A stretch of DNA of 64,000 bases from G965276765 sp965276765 (GCA_965276765.1 OZ255627.1:434001-498000), one strand, 5' to 3'; counted from the first letter of the stretch, positions 25,078-34,907 are shown. Notes: generated from the letters alone by a model not told the origin. Made by a program: numbers and translations.

Positions 25078-27975
25078 GTGGACGAGAGGGGAAGGGTCCT
25101 TGTCATCGACGGGGACCTCGAGTCGAATACGGCCGACGTCCTCCGAGCCGACGACCGCGCCGTCGGGGTGGCGGTATCGGGCGTGGACGGCCTCCGGCAG
25201 GCGAGCCGGTCATATCCCGACCTCGTGATCGTCGACCTGGATCTCGCCGACCTGCCGGGCATCGAGGTTGTGCGGGCGCTGCGAGAGACGCGAGATCGGC
25301 GACTGGCGGCGGTGCCGGTGATCATCACCGCCGCCGCATCTCGAGCCTCCGAGCGCCTGATCGTCCGGCTCGGAGGGGCGTTCACCCACCTGACCAAACC
25401 GATCGCGGCGGCGGATCTGCTCAGGGAAGTGGAGCGCGGCCTCGATATCGGACCTGAGCCTCTCGGCCGGCGCCGGAGGCAGGCCCGAACCCTGCGGGCC
25501 CTCACGTCCGACCCCGACGACGGTTCCGTCGCCGATGCGCTGGTCTCATCGGCGGCCATCTTCGGCATCGGACCCGATGGCACGTGCCTGTTCGCCAACG
25601 ACAAGACCGTCGAGATGTACGGCTACCGCCTGCACGAGATGATCGGCCAGCCGCTCCACGAGCTGATCCACCACAGCCGCCGCGACGGCTCCCCGCAACC
25701 GGTCGAGGAGAGCAGCATCCACGAGGCGCTCGCCGAGCGACGCCCACGCGCTGTCGAGCTCGATGTCTTCTGGCACCGCGACGGTTCGCCCATCTGGGCG
25801 TCCTACTCCGTCGTCCCGAGCCTGGAAGGCGACGAGGTGACCGGCGCCGTCGTCACGATAAGCAGCTTCACTTCGACGGTCCAGGCGGCCCAGGCGGCGG
25901 TGGCACGATTCCGGGCGCTGGTGCAGAACTCATCGGAGATCGTCCTCGTGCTGGGCCGGGAGGAGACGATCACCTACGCCGGGGCCGCCGTCCAACGCGT
26001 CGCCGGCTACCGTCCCGATGACCTCACGGGCACGTCGGTCGTCGAGCTCGTGCACCCCGACGACCGAAGCCATTTCTCCGCCACCGTGGCCTCCCGGCTC
26101 GCCGACCCCGACGACTCGACGCCGGTCGAGTTTCGGGTCCGCTTCGCCGACGGGACCTGGCACTGGATCGACGCCACGCTGACCGACCTGTGCGACGACC
26201 CTGCCGTTGGCGGCGTTGTGATCAACGCAAGGGACGTCACGTCGCGCCACCAGGCGCTCGAGTCGCTCCGGGCCAGCGAGGAGCGCTACCGCACCATCGT
26301 CGAGACGGCCCACGAGGGCATCTGGATCGCCGACCTCGACGGGCTCGTGCTCTTCGCCAACCCGACGCTCGCCTCGCTGCTCGGCTACGAGTCGCCGGCC
26401 GAGATCATCGGCCGCTCGGCCTTCGAGGTCATGACCCCGGAGGAGAACGCCAACGCCCGCCGCAACTTGGCCAAGCGAAAGGCGGGAAAGAGCGGTGTCT
26501 ACGAGCGGCGCTTCGCCCGGCCCGACGGGACAGAGGTCTGGGTACGCGTCGCCGGCACACCGCTGCACGACTCGGCCGGCACGGTGACCGGCAGCCTGGC
26601 CGTGCTGACCGACATGACCGCCACGCGCCAGGCGGCCGAGAACCTGCGACGCCAGGCCCTCCACGACGGCCTCACCGGGCTGGTCAACCGAGCCGGCCTC
26701 AACGAGACGTTCTTCCCCGGGGTCAGGAGAGGCTCCACCGGAAGGAACCTCAAGGCGGCGCTGCTCCTGATCGACCTCGACCGCTTCCAGGAGATCAATG
26801 CCAGCCTCGGTCACGGCGCCGGCGACGAGGTCCTGAAGGAGTTCGCCCGCCGGCTGGTCTCGGTCACATCGCCTTCCGACGTCGTGGCCCGCACCGGCGG
26901 CGACGAGTTTGCCGTCCTCGCCCCCGGGCTCAGCGGTCCGACCGAGGCCGTCGAGCTGGCCAGGACCATCCTCGGGATCTCGGCGCAGCCCTTCGCCGCG
27001 GCGGGGATGCAGGTCGCGGTCAGCGCCAGCATCGGCGTGGCCCACGCCCCCACCCACACCGACGACTTCAAGATCCTCTTCCAAGATGCCGACGTCGCCG
27101 TGCACCAGGCCAAGGACGCCGGCCGGGGCACGTGGGCGATCTACGACCCGACGGACAACGACAACCGCCCGGCGCGCCTCGGCCTCATCGTCGATCTCAG
27201 GCAGGCCATCGCCCAGGAGGAGCTGACGCTCCACTACCAACCCAAGGTCGATCTGACGACCGGGGAGGTTCTCGGCGTCGAGGCGTTGGCCCGCTGGACC
27301 CATCCCACGCGCGGATCGGTGCCCCCGGGGGAGTTCATGCCCCTCGCCGAGCACAGCGGCCTGGCCGGCCCCCTCTCCGTATGGGCCCTCACCACCGCCC
27401 TGGCGCAGTGCGCGGCGTGGCAGGCCGTCGGCCTCCACCTGCCGGTCGCCGTCAACATCACCCCTTCGGAGTTCCGACACGCTTCGTTCGCATCGATGGT
27501 CGCCGACGCCCTCACCAAGAGCACGGTCCCCCCTGGCGATCTCACCATCGAGATCACCGAGGCGTCGCTCGTCGAGGCCTCTCCGACGGTGGAAAGCAAC
27601 CTGGCCACCCTGCAGCGGCTCGGCGTCAGGCTCTCGATCGACGACTTCGGCACCGGCTACTCCACCCTCTCGTACCTCAACCGGCTCCCGATCGACGAGG
27701 TGAAGATCGATCAGTCGTTTGTCCTCGGGGTCGTCGACGACGAGCGCGACGCGAGGATCGTCGAGGCCATCACGGCCCTCGGCCACAGCCTCGGGCTCCT
27801 GACCGTGGCCGAAGGGATCGAGTCCGACGCCATCGAGGCCGTCCTGCGTCCCCTCGGCTGCGCCGGGCAGGGCTTCGAGATCTGCCCACCCCGTCCTGCC
27901 GACGAGATCACCGAGTGGTGCCTGGCCAGGGCCGGCGCCGGTCGATCCGAGGAGATGGCCGCCGACAAGACGTAG
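25078..27975 (+). CDS. receiver-PAS-PAS-PAS-GGDEF-EAL c-di-GMP signalling protein
   Basis: A 965-residue cytoplasmic multidomain protein. A receiver domain at 1-120 has the acidic pair in VIDGD, the phosphoacceptor Asp in LVIVDLDLADLPG and Lys in HLTKPI. Three PAS domains occupy roughly 155-270, 280-395 and 405-525. GGDEF follows at about 530-695, with intact ARTGGDEFAVL near 607. EAL is at about 705-945, with intact GVEALARW, IEITEASL, SIDDFGTGYSTLSYL and VAEGIES. Both catalytic motifs are complete, so it could make and break c-di-GMP. GTG at 25078 is chosen because AGGAG lies six bases upstream; an ATG at 25072 is too close to it. No partner kinase is adjacent. Confidence 0.92.
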   Translation: MDERGRVLVIDGDLESNTADVLRADDRAVGVAVSGVDGLRQASRSYPDLVIVDLDLADLPGIEVVRALRETRDRRLAAVPVIITAAASRASERLIVRLGGAFTHLTKPIAAADLLREVERGLDIGPEPLGRRRRQARTLRALTSDPDDGSVADALVSSAAIFGIGPDGTCLFANDKTVEMYGYRLHEMIGQPLHELIHHSRRDGSPQPVEESSIHEALAERRPRAVELDVFWHRDGSPIWASYSVVPSLEGDEVTGAVVTISSFTSTVQAAQAAVARFRALVQNSSEIVLVLGREETITYAGAAVQRVAGYRPDDLTGTSVVELVHPDDRSHFSATVASRLADPDDSTPVEFRVRFADGTWHWIDATLTDLCDDPAVGGVVINARDVTSRHQALESLRASEERYRTIVETAHEGIWIADLDGLVLFANPTLASLLGYESPAEIIGRSAFEVMTPEENANARRNLAKRKAGKSGVYERRFARPDGTEVWVRVAGTPLHDSAGTVTGSLAVLTDMTATRQAAENLRRQALHDGLTGLVNRAGLNETFFPGVRRGSTGRNLKAALLLIDLDRFQEINASLGHGAGDEVLKEFARRLVSVTSPSDVVARTGGDEFAVLAPGLSGPTEAVELARTILGISAQPFAAAGMQVAVSASIGVAHAPTHTDDFKILFQDADVAVHQAKDAGRGTWAIYDPTDNDNRPARLGLIVDLRQAIAQEELTLHYQPKVDLTTGEVLGVEALARWTHPTRGSVPPGEFMPLAEHSGLAGPLSVWALTTALAQCAAWQAVGLHLPVAVNITPSEFRHASFASMVADALTKSTVPPGDLTIEITEASLVEASPTVESNLATLQRLGVRLSIDDFGTGYSTLSYLNRLPIDEVKIDQSFVLGVVDDERDARIVEAITALGHSLGLLTVAEGIESDAIEAVLRPLGCAGQGFEICPPRPADEITEWCLARAGAGRSEEMAADKT

Positions 27976-27982
27976 CCCGGCA

Positions 27983-28098
27983 CCACCCGCGCGCGGTTCC
28001 GCGACGCGCTCGTGGAAGGCGCGCGCGTTTTGCGGACACCGCTGCCCCGCAAACGCGCTCGCGTGGCGCCGAGCCTTCGGCAAAGCGCGCGCGGGTGG
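27983..28098. terminator. 116-bp nested palindrome between convergent genes
   Basis: Three nested inverted repeats share one centre. The outer arms CCACCCGCGCGCG (27983-27995) and its complement (28086-28098) are perfect over 13 bp. Middle arms are GAAGGC (28015-28020) and GCCTTC (28073-28078). The inner hairpin GCGCGTTTTGCGG (28023-28035) pairs with CCGCAAACGCGC (28047-28058) with one bulged T. The whole lies between two convergent stops (27975 and 28115), which fits a bidirectional terminator, but it is longer and more elaborate than needed and could be a repeated intergenic palindrome. Confidence 0.55.
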
Positions 28099-28114
28099 CC
28101 GGGCGCGCCGAACG

Positions 28115-29794
28115 CTAGGGCTGCGGATCCTTCGAGCGGTACAGGTCCTTGAGCGTCGCTCTGAGGCGATACTTGAGGACCTTGCCTCCGACGGTCTCCG
28201 GCAGGTCGTCGACGACCACCACCTGCTTGGGCGTCTCGAAGCCGGCGAGAGCCTTGCGGCAAAAGGCGATGACCTCGTCGGCGTCGACAGGGGCGGACCC
28301 CTCCCTCGCCACGATGACGGCGGTCACGGCCTCACCCCAGTGGTCGTGGGGCAGGCCGACGACGGCGGCCCTTGCCACCGCAGCGTGCTGGACGAGCACG
28401 GACTCGACACGCAGGCTCGACACGTTTTCGCCGCCGGATTTGATGATGTCCTTGTAGCGATCGACCATGACCCGGAGATCATCGGGATCGAAGACGCAGC
28501 TGTCGCCGGAGTGGAACCACCCGTACCTGAAGGCCTCGCGTGTCGCCGCCTCGTCCTTGTAATAGCCGGCCATCATCACCGGCGAGCGGTAGACGGCCTC
28601 ACCCGGCTCGCCCGGTGACCCACGGAGGGATCGGCCATCGGGGTCCATCACCGTCGATGCGAGCAGCGGGCTCGGGACGCCGACGTAGTTTTGCATCGGG
28701 GCCGTACGCTGATACGTCTCCTCCCACCGCAGGGGCCAGAAGCGGTGGCAGGCAATCGCCTCGGTCTGACCGAAGATCTCGAAGACGACGAGGCCAGGTG
28801 CGCACCGCCGCTCGAGGGCGGCGAGCGTGTCGGGGTGCAGCTCGGCCCAGCCGTAGACGATGACCCCGAGGCTGGTGACGTCGATGTCGGGCTCCGACTC
28901 GAGCGCTTCGGCCATACCCCGGAGGAGCTGCGGCGACCCCGACCACAGGGCCGTCGCCCGCTCGGCTTCGACGGTCCTGGCGATGTGAAGCGGCTGCGGT
29001 TTGCGCCCGAGCACGAGCGTCCCGCCGGCGGCGAGGGTCCCGAGGGCGAAGGGCGTGTCACCGACGTGGTAGATCAACGGCAGGAAGCTGCACAGGATCA
29101 GCTCGTCCTCGATCCGGAGGCCGCGGGTGAGGCTGAGAGCAAATCCGTAGGCCCCGATGGTGCCGGTGGAGTGCGACAGCATCACCGCCTTGGGCGTGGC
29201 CGTAGTGCCAGACGTGAAGAGCAGCTCCCAGATGTCGTCGCCGTGGATCTCGACATCGACCTCTTCGCTCGGCTGGCCGGCGATGAGATCGGTGAACGAG
29301 ACGCTGCCCGGCACCGCGCTCCCGCCGATCTCGATCGTGACGCCGGCGGCCAAGCCGGCCGCCTGCACGGCGTCGCCGAGGCGGGGCCAGACCTCGGCGT
29401 CGACCACCACGAGGGCCGGCTCGATGCGCCCGAGGATGCCGGTGGCGACCGCAGGAGCGAGCGAGGGATTGAGCGGGGCAACGGTCAGGCCGGCCTTGGC
29501 CACGCCGAGCTTGACGAGAAACGCCTCGACGGAGTTCTCACACAGCAACGCCACGACATTCCCCTGAACCAGACCCCGGGCAACGAGGGCGTGAGCGATG
29601 CGGTTGGTGATCTCATCGGCCTCCCGGTAGGTCACCCGGGCGAAGGCCGGATCGGCGAAGGCACCCTCGGCGCCGACGAAGGCCGAGCGGTCGGGGAAGC
29701 TCCACGTCATACGTTCGACCATGTCGCCGACGGCGGTGCGGTCCCATCGCCGCGACGCCCGCCGGTGATGCAGGCTCGTCACGTCGAAGTCCAT
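28115..29794 (-). CDS. acyl-CoA synthetase (AMP-forming)
   Basis: A 559-residue ANL-superfamily ligase. The phosphate loop is LLFTSGTTATPKAVML (Ala in place of the usual Gly after Lys). It also has FEIFGQTEA, WFHSGDSCVFD, VDRYKDIIKSGGENVSS and the C-terminal lysine region ETVGGKVLKYRLRA. It should activate a carboxylic acid to its CoA thioester for the oxidation pathway encoded by the same operon. ATG at 29794 overlaps the stop of the upstream fusion gene (TGATG), so translation is coupled. It is the last gene of the leftward operon starting at 37667. Confidence 0.9.
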   Translation of the reverse strand: MDFDVTSLHHRRASRRWDRTAVGDMVERMTWSFPDRSAFVGAEGAFADPAFARVTYREADEITNRIAHALVARGLVQGNVVALLCENSVEAFLVKLGVAKAGLTVAPLNPSLAPAVATGILGRIEPALVVVDAEVWPRLGDAVQAAGLAAGVTIEIGGSAVPGSVSFTDLIAGQPSEEVDVEIHGDDIWELLFTSGTTATPKAVMLSHSTGTIGAYGFALSLTRGLRIEDELILCSFLPLIYHVGDTPFALGTLAAGGTLVLGRKPQPLHIARTVEAERATALWSGSPQLLRGMAEALESEPDIDVTSLGVIVYGWAELHPDTLAALERRCAPGLVVFEIFGQTEAIACHRFWPLRWEETYQRTAPMQNYVGVPSPLLASTVMDPDGRSLRGSPGEPGEAVYRSPVMMAGYYKDEAATREAFRYGWFHSGDSCVFDPDDLRVMVDRYKDIIKSGGENVSSLRVESVLVQHAAVARAAVVGLPHDHWGEAVTAVIVAREGSAPVDADEVIAFCRKALAGFETPKQVVVVDDLPETVGGKVLKYRLRATLKDLYRSKDPQP

Positions 29795-32244
29795 CACTCG
29801 CCCCCCTCGTAGTAGGCCCGGTACTCGGTGCGTAGCTGCGTCTTGCGGACCTTCCCCGTCGAGGTTCTCGGTAGGGACTCGACGGCGATCACGGCCTTCG
29901 GCATCTTGAACGGATCGATGCGCCCGGCGAGCGCAGTGCGGAGGGCCTCGGCGTCGACCTTCGCCCCCGGCTTGGCGACGACGAAGGCGGTGACGGCCTC
30001 GCTCCAGTGGTCGTGGTGGAGGCCGACGACCGCGGCCTCGGCCACGTCGGGGAGTTGGGAGAGGATCGCCTTTTCGACCTCGATGGACGCCACGTTTTCG
30101 CCGCCCGTCTTGATGACGTCCTTGAAGCGATCGGTGAACCAGAGGATGCCGTCGGTGTCGAAGCGGCCGGCGTCGCCGGAGTGGAACCACCCGTGGGCGA
30201 AGGCCGCCCGGGTGGCCGCAGGGTCGTTGAGGTACCCGGTCATCGTGTGCGGGCCCCGGTAGACGATCTCGCCCCGCTCCCCCTGGTCGAGAATCGTGCC
30301 GTCGTCGCCCATGATCGCCACCTCGACGTTGACGACCGGCGTGCCCACGGCGCCGGCGTGGCTGAGCTGGTGCTCGGGCCGGAAGATCGCCGTCGACGGG
30401 CTCATCTCGGTCTGGCCGAACATGAGGGAGAAGTCGCAGCCGAAGGTGTCGATGGCCCGGCGCAGGTCGGCGTCCGGCATCGGGGCCATGGCGTAGGTGG
30501 CCCGGCGCAGGCTGGCGAGATCGCGCTCGGCGACGCCGGGAACGTCGAGCATGGCCCGGTACATCATGGGCAACCCGAAGATCTGCGTGATTCGTTCGGC
30601 CTCGATCAGGTCGAGCAGCCCCACGGGGTCGAAGGTGCGCATCACGTAAATCGTTGCCCCGACGGCGACGGCGGGCGTGCAGTGGACGTTGAGCTGGGCG
30701 GTGTGAAACATCGGGAGCATGGCCACGAACCGGTCGGTGGCGTCGAAGCCGCATTCGACGGCCATCGAGAGGGTCTCGACGTAGACGGCCACATGGCTGC
30801 CGACGACACCCTTGGGCGCCGAGGTGGTGCCGCTCGTGTAGAGGAAGCTGACCGCGTCGCGGTCCTCGACGATGACGGCGGGCTCGGCGTCGCTCCCTCC
30901 CCCGGCCAGCTCCTCGAGCGTCTCGACGGGCCGGCCGCCCGCGGGCGACGCCGGCCCGACCGTGACCACGTGGGTGACACCCTCGTTGGCTGCGATCGGA
31001 CCTTCGAGCCCGGCCAGCAGGCCGGCGTCGGCGACGACCCCGCGTGCGGCGGAATGACCGAGCACGTAGGTGACCTCATCGGGCCTCCACCCCAGGTTGA
31101 CCGGCACGCAGACGACCCCGAGCTTGGCGCAGGCGAAGTACACCACGAGGAACTCGGCGCAGTTGGGTACCACAAGCGCCAGACGGTCACCGCGCCCGTA
31201 GCCCTTGGCCCGCAACCCGTTGGCGACCCGGTTGACCCACGCGTTGAGCTCGCCGTAGGTGACTCGCCGGTCGCCGTCGACGATCGCAGGGGCGGTGGGG
31301 GTGCGGCGCGCCGAGCGGGTCAGGAGGTCGCCCACGTTGACCCGCTGGATCAGGTTGCGGGCCGCCGCCTCATCGGCCGGCGCCTGTGAGGGCGCTGCGA
31401 CCCTCGCGGGGACCGCCGCCTGCGTGGGCCGCCCGGCGAAGGCCTGGGCCACCTGCATCCACGTGGCGGCCACCTCGCCTGTGACCTCGAGTGACGTCTC
31501 GTCGACGTGGCGGCGCTGGGTGACCACCAGGCAAAAGTCGAGGGCCGTGCCCCGCACCACGTCGGCGGCATCGTCGGGCCCGAACGTCCAGCGGCGACCG
31601 CCCCGACCGGTCAGCTCGACGCGTACCCCGCTCTTGGGAATCTCGAGGCCGTGAAGGGAGAAGCTGAACCCCATGGTGCGCACACCGAGATAGGCCACGT
31701 GACGCAGCCGGGGTGAGTCCTCCAGGCCGGCGCCGACGGCGTCGGCGACATCGACGCCGTGGGCCCACGTCTCCATCAGTCGGGCCGTGACCGCGCTCAT
31801 CACGCTCATGGGCGGCCCGTACCAAGGAAGCCGCCGGCGTGGGTCCGCCCCTCGATAGGCGCGGACAAGCTCGCCACGCGCCCGGTCCCACCAGGCGAGC
31901 AGCTCGTCGCCTTCACGCTTCGGTTGATCGCCGGCGACGGCGTCGGCGAAATCCTCCGCCCTGTCGGCCAGGGCGGCGGCGTCGGCGGCGAAGCGTTCGG
32001 GATCGGTCAGGGCCAGCAGTGACGTCTCGTCGAAGTAGGCGAGGTGGCCGATCTGGTCGCGGATGGTCCATCCCTCGGCGGGCGTCGGCGCGTCCCAACC
32101 ATCGCCTTCGACGGCGGCGAGCACCCGGCGCAGCGATGCGGTCTCTGCGACCAGGTCGTCGACGACCTCGTCGAGGGCGGCGCTGGCCGTCGCCGGCGGC
32201 GACCTGTGCTCGGCGTCGGGTTGTGTTCCTGTTCCTGTGGTCAT
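29794..32244 (-). CDS. fusion of a TIGR03084 (DinB/mycothiol-isomerase-like) domain with an acyl-CoA synthetase
   Basis: An 816-residue protein with two complete modules. Residues about 22-275 match the TIGR03084 family, a four-helix metal-binding DinB-like fold: PAEGWTIRDQIGHLAYFDE, LMETWAHGVDVADAVG and TWMQVAQAFAGRP. A linker rich in Ala and Pro (about 276-300) follows. Residues about 300-816 are an AMP-forming ligase with FLYTSGTTSAPKGVVG near 466, LMFGQTEMSPS, WFHSGDAGRFD, FKDVIKTGGENV and RTSTGKVRKTQLR. In related operons these are normally two genes. The natural-looking linker argues for a real fusion rather than a misjoin. ATG at 32244. It sits between TetR and the second ligase in one operon. 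Confidence 0.87.
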   Translation of the reverse strand: MTTGTGTQPDAEHRSPPATASAALDEVVDDLVAETASLRRVLAAVEGDGWDAPTPAEGWTIRDQIGHLAYFDETSLLALTDPERFAADAAALADRAEDFADAVAGDQPKREGDELLAWWDRARGELVRAYRGADPRRRLPWYGPPMSVMSAVTARLMETWAHGVDVADAVGAGLEDSPRLRHVAYLGVRTMGFSFSLHGLEIPKSGVRVELTGRGGRRWTFGPDDAADVVRGTALDFCLVVTQRRHVDETSLEVTGEVAATWMQVAQAFAGRPTQAAVPARVAAPSQAPADEAAARNLIQRVNVGDLLTRSARRTPTAPAIVDGDRRVTYGELNAWVNRVANGLRAKGYGRGDRLALVVPNCAEFLVVYFACAKLGVVCVPVNLGWRPDEVTYVLGHSAARGVVADAGLLAGLEGPIAANEGVTHVVTVGPASPAGGRPVETLEELAGGGSDAEPAVIVEDRDAVSFLYTSGTTSAPKGVVGSHVAVYVETLSMAVECGFDATDRFVAMLPMFHTAQLNVHCTPAVAVGATIYVMRTFDPVGLLDLIEAERITQIFGLPMMYRAMLDVPGVAERDLASLRRATYAMAPMPDADLRRAIDTFGCDFSLMFGQTEMSPSTAIFRPEHQLSHAGAVGTPVVNVEVAIMGDDGTILDQGERGEIVYRGPHTMTGYLNDPAATRAAFAHGWFHSGDAGRFDTDGILWFTDRFKDVIKTGGENVASIEVEKAILSQLPDVAEAAVVGLHHDHWSEAVTAFVVAKPGAKVDAEALRTALAGRIDPFKMPKAVIAVESLPRTSTGKVRKTQLRTEYRAYYEGGE

Positions 32245-32262
32245 CGTTCCCCCCGAGTTAAA

Positions 32263-32847
32263 TCATGACATGGCGACGGGTGTGTCGAGGGCGGCGAGCG
32301 CCATGTCGACCAGGATCGTCCGCTGCTGCTCGGGATCCTGGCGCCGCCCTTCGGAGTGGGCGAAGGAATGGATCAGGCCGATCGCCGCCCTGACCATGGT
32401 GCGAGCCGCTTCGGGAGCAAGCGCGGGGCGGCGGGCGGTGAGGGCATCGACCCAGCGTTCTATGTAGCGGCGCTGGAGCCGGCGTTGGGTCCTACGTTCC
32501 TCCGTCGGCATGTGCCGGGCCTCGCCGTACCACAGCTCGACCAGGTCGGCGTTGGCGATAACGAACCGAACGTGGCTCTCGACGATGGCCTCGAGACCGG
32601 GACGCCCGCCGGCCTCCCCGGCCGGCAGGCTCGACCACAACTGCTCGGCGGCGTGGCTCATCGCCGCGGTGAGGAGCGCCTGCTTGCTGTCGAAGTAGCG
32701 GTAGACGGCAGGACCCGTCAGCCCCGAGGCGGCGCCGATCTCGTCGATGGCGACGGCGTGCCACCCGTGGTCGCGCAGCAACTGGCGAGCCGATTCGAGG
32801 ATGACCCGGCGCCTCTGCTCCTGACGGGACGCGACATCCACGGTCAC
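32263..32847 (-). CDS. TetR-family transcriptional regulator
   Basis: A 194-residue repressor. The N-terminal helix-turn-helix (about 12-58) reads RRVILESARQLLRDHGWHAV, GLTGPAVYRYFDSKQALL. The C-terminal helical ligand domain follows, with a tail resembling regulators of fatty-acid and branched-acid degradation. Its GTG start overlaps the stop of the biotin carboxylase gene (GTGA), so it is translated with the operon it probably controls. The palindrome at 37689-37704 ahead of the first gene is a good candidate operator. The inducer is presumably an acyl-CoA. Confidence 0.9.
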   Translation of the reverse strand: MTVDVASRQEQRRRVILESARQLLRDHGWHAVAIDEIGAASGLTGPAVYRYFDSKQALLTAAMSHAAEQLWSSLPAGEAGGRPGLEAIVESHVRFVIANADLVELWYGEARHMPTEERRTQRRLQRRYIERWVDALTARRPALAPEAARTMVRAAIGLIHSFAHSEGRRQDPEQQRTILVDMALAALDTPVAMS

Positions 32848-34889
32848 CCCGTTTGCTCCTCGCCGGCGTCGATCACGACGAGGAGCGCCCCGCCATCGAC
32901 GCCGACGCCGGCCTTGACGTTGACAGCGGTCACGATGCCTGCCGCCGGGGCCGCCACGACGTGCTCCATCTTCATGGCCTCGAGCACCAGCAGGGCCTGG
33001 CCCTCGTCGACCCGGTCTCCCTCGGCCACGTCGACGCGGACCACCACGCCCGGCATGGGCGCGAGCAGCGAACCGGCCGCAAGCGCCGTGTCCGGCAGGG
33101 GGAACCGGGGTTCGAGCTCGAGGCGCACCCCGCCGCGCCCGTCATCGACCCAGACCACCGAGCCGGCGACGTCGACGGCGAAGCGGCGCCGGACCCCGCC
33201 GACGGTCAGCTCGACGCGCTCGGGCGTCACGGCACCGACCTCGACGTCGAGGGCGACACCGTCGACCTCGATGCGTCCCTCGGGGCCGACGGCATAGCCG
33301 ACCTCGAGGGTCGCGACGCCATGTCCGTAGCGGCGCGTCTGCAGGGCCGATCGGTTGTTCCGCCACCCGGAAGGCGCGTGGGCCCAGACGGGCGCGTCCC
33401 GGCGCCGGCCGCTCTGTCCCGCCAGCGCCGCCGCCACCGCGTACCAGGCCAGCTCGGCCGGTTCGCTGACGCCGACGCCGATGACGTCGGGTGGGTGGCG
33501 TTGGAGGAAATGGGTGTCGATGCGCCCGGCCGCGAACTCAGGATGCTCGAGCACCCCGACGAGCAGGTCCCGGTTGGTGGTAACGCCGTGGATCCTGGCC
33601 CGGCGGAGGGCCGACGACAACCGGCGCACGGCTTCGGTCCGCGTGGCGCCGTGGGCGATCACCTTGGCCAGCATGGGGTCGTAGTTGACCGACACGACGT
33701 CGCCGGCGTCAACGCCGCTGTCGACCCGCACCCCGGAGGAGGCGCCAGGCACATCGCCGGTGGGGCCGACGCCGGTGGGAACGGCGCCGATCGGACCTGC
33801 GCCGGTGGGGACGTCGAAGCGGTGGATGGTGCCCGTCGCCGGAAGGAAGTCGGCCAGGGGATCCTCGGCGTAGATGCGGGCCTCGACGGCGTGGCCGGTC
33901 ATCGTCGGTCGCAGGGCCGCTGCGGGGAGGGCCAGGCCCTCGGCCACCGACAGCTGGAGGGCGACGAGGTCGAGGCCGGTGATCGCCTCGGTGACGGCGT
34001 GCTCGACCTGCAGCCTGGTGTTGACCTCGAGAAAGAAGAACTCGCCACCAGGAGCGAGCAGGAACTCCACCGTGCCCGCACCGACATAGCCAATGGCCTG
34101 ACCCGCGGTCACCGCCGCCGCGCCCATGGCCTCCCGCAGCTCGGGGGTCACGGCCGGCGAAGGCGCCTCCTCGATGATCTTCTGGTGCCGGCGCTGGATC
34201 GAGCACTCGCGCTCGAAGAGGTGCACGAGCGTCCCGTGGGTGTCGCCGAAGATCTGGATCTCCACATGGCGGGGCTCGTCGACGTAGCGCTCGAGGAACA
34301 CGGTGTCGTCGCCGAAGGCGCCGGCCGCCTCCCGGCGGGCGCCGGCCACGGATTCGGCCAGCTCGGCCGGCGCACGCACCACCCGCATGCCCCGGCCCCC
34401 ACCGCCGGCCGACGCCTTGACGAGCACCGGCCATCCGATCCGCTCGGCCACGGCGACGAGGTCGCCTTCGGGGATGGCGCTCAGGTCCTCGCCGGGAAGG
34501 ACAGGGACGCCGGAGTGCTGCATGAGCGCACGCGCCGCCAGCTTGGATCCCATGGCGTCGATGGCATCGGCCGGAGGTCCCACCCACACCAGCCCGCCGG
34601 CGGTGACGGCCCGGGCGAACCCGGCGTTCTCCGAGAGGAAGCCGTAGCCGGGATGGATGGCGTCGGCGCCGGCGGCGACGGCCGCGGCCACCACGGCGTC
34701 GGCCCGCAGGTACGAATCGGCCGGTGTGGCGCCGCCAATGGCGACGGCCTCGTCCGCCTCGAGCACGAAGGGCGCGCCGGCGTCGGGGTCGGAGTGCACC
34801 GCCACCGTGGCGATCCCGAGCGCCCTGCAGGTGCGCATGACCCGCCGGGCGATCTCCCCCCGGTTGGCGACGAGCAGCTTGTTGATCAC
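32844..34889 (-). CDS. acyl-CoA carboxylase alpha subunit (biotin carboxylase + BCCP)
   Basis: A 681-residue protein. It has the biotin carboxylase N-terminus INKLLVANRGEIARRV, the ATP-grasp glycine loop GGGGRGMRVV near 165, LEVNTRLQVEHAVTEAITG, a linker/BT region, and the biotinyl domain with VLEAMKMEHVV (biotin-accepting Lys near 639). With the beta subunit encoded next to it, it would carboxylate an acyl- or methylcrotonyl/geranyl-type CoA. An insertion of about 20 residues rich in Gly-Pro-Thr (near 355-378), made of a degenerate DNA repeat at about 33757-33815, sits in the C-terminal subdomain of the carboxylase and is absent from the usual family sequence. Confidence 0.93.
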   Translation of the reverse strand: MINKLLVANRGEIARRVMRTCRALGIATVAVHSDPDAGAPFVLEADEAVAIGGATPADSYLRADAVVAAAVAAGADAIHPGYGFLSENAGFARAVTAGGLVWVGPPADAIDAMGSKLAARALMQHSGVPVLPGEDLSAIPEGDLVAVAERIGWPVLVKASAGGGGRGMRVVRAPAELAESVAGARREAAGAFGDDTVFLERYVDEPRHVEIQIFGDTHGTLVHLFERECSIQRRHQKIIEEAPSPAVTPELREAMGAAAVTAGQAIGYVGAGTVEFLLAPGGEFFFLEVNTRLQVEHAVTEAITGLDLVALQLSVAEGLALPAAALRPTMTGHAVEARIYAEDPLADFLPATGTIHRFDVPTGAGPIGAVPTGVGPTGDVPGASSGVRVDSGVDAGDVVSVNYDPMLAKVIAHGATRTEAVRRLSSALRRARIHGVTTNRDLLVGVLEHPEFAAGRIDTHFLQRHPPDVIGVGVSEPAELAWYAVAAALAGQSGRRRDAPVWAHAPSGWRNNRSALQTRRYGHGVATLEVGYAVGPEGRIEVDGVALDVEVGAVTPERVELTVGGVRRRFAVDVAGSVVWVDDGRGGVRLELEPRFPLPDTALAAGSLLAPMPGVVVRVDVAEGDRVDEGQALLVLEAMKMEHVVAAPAAGIVTAVNVKAGVGVDGGALLVVIDAGEEQTG

Positions 34890-34907
34890 GGTTCGGTCCT
34901 CATGCGA

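Noticed and set aside
25930..28083. 717-codon minus-strand frame opposite the GGDEF-EAL gene
   Set aside because: The plus strand encodes intact GGDEF and EAL motifs across the same bases.
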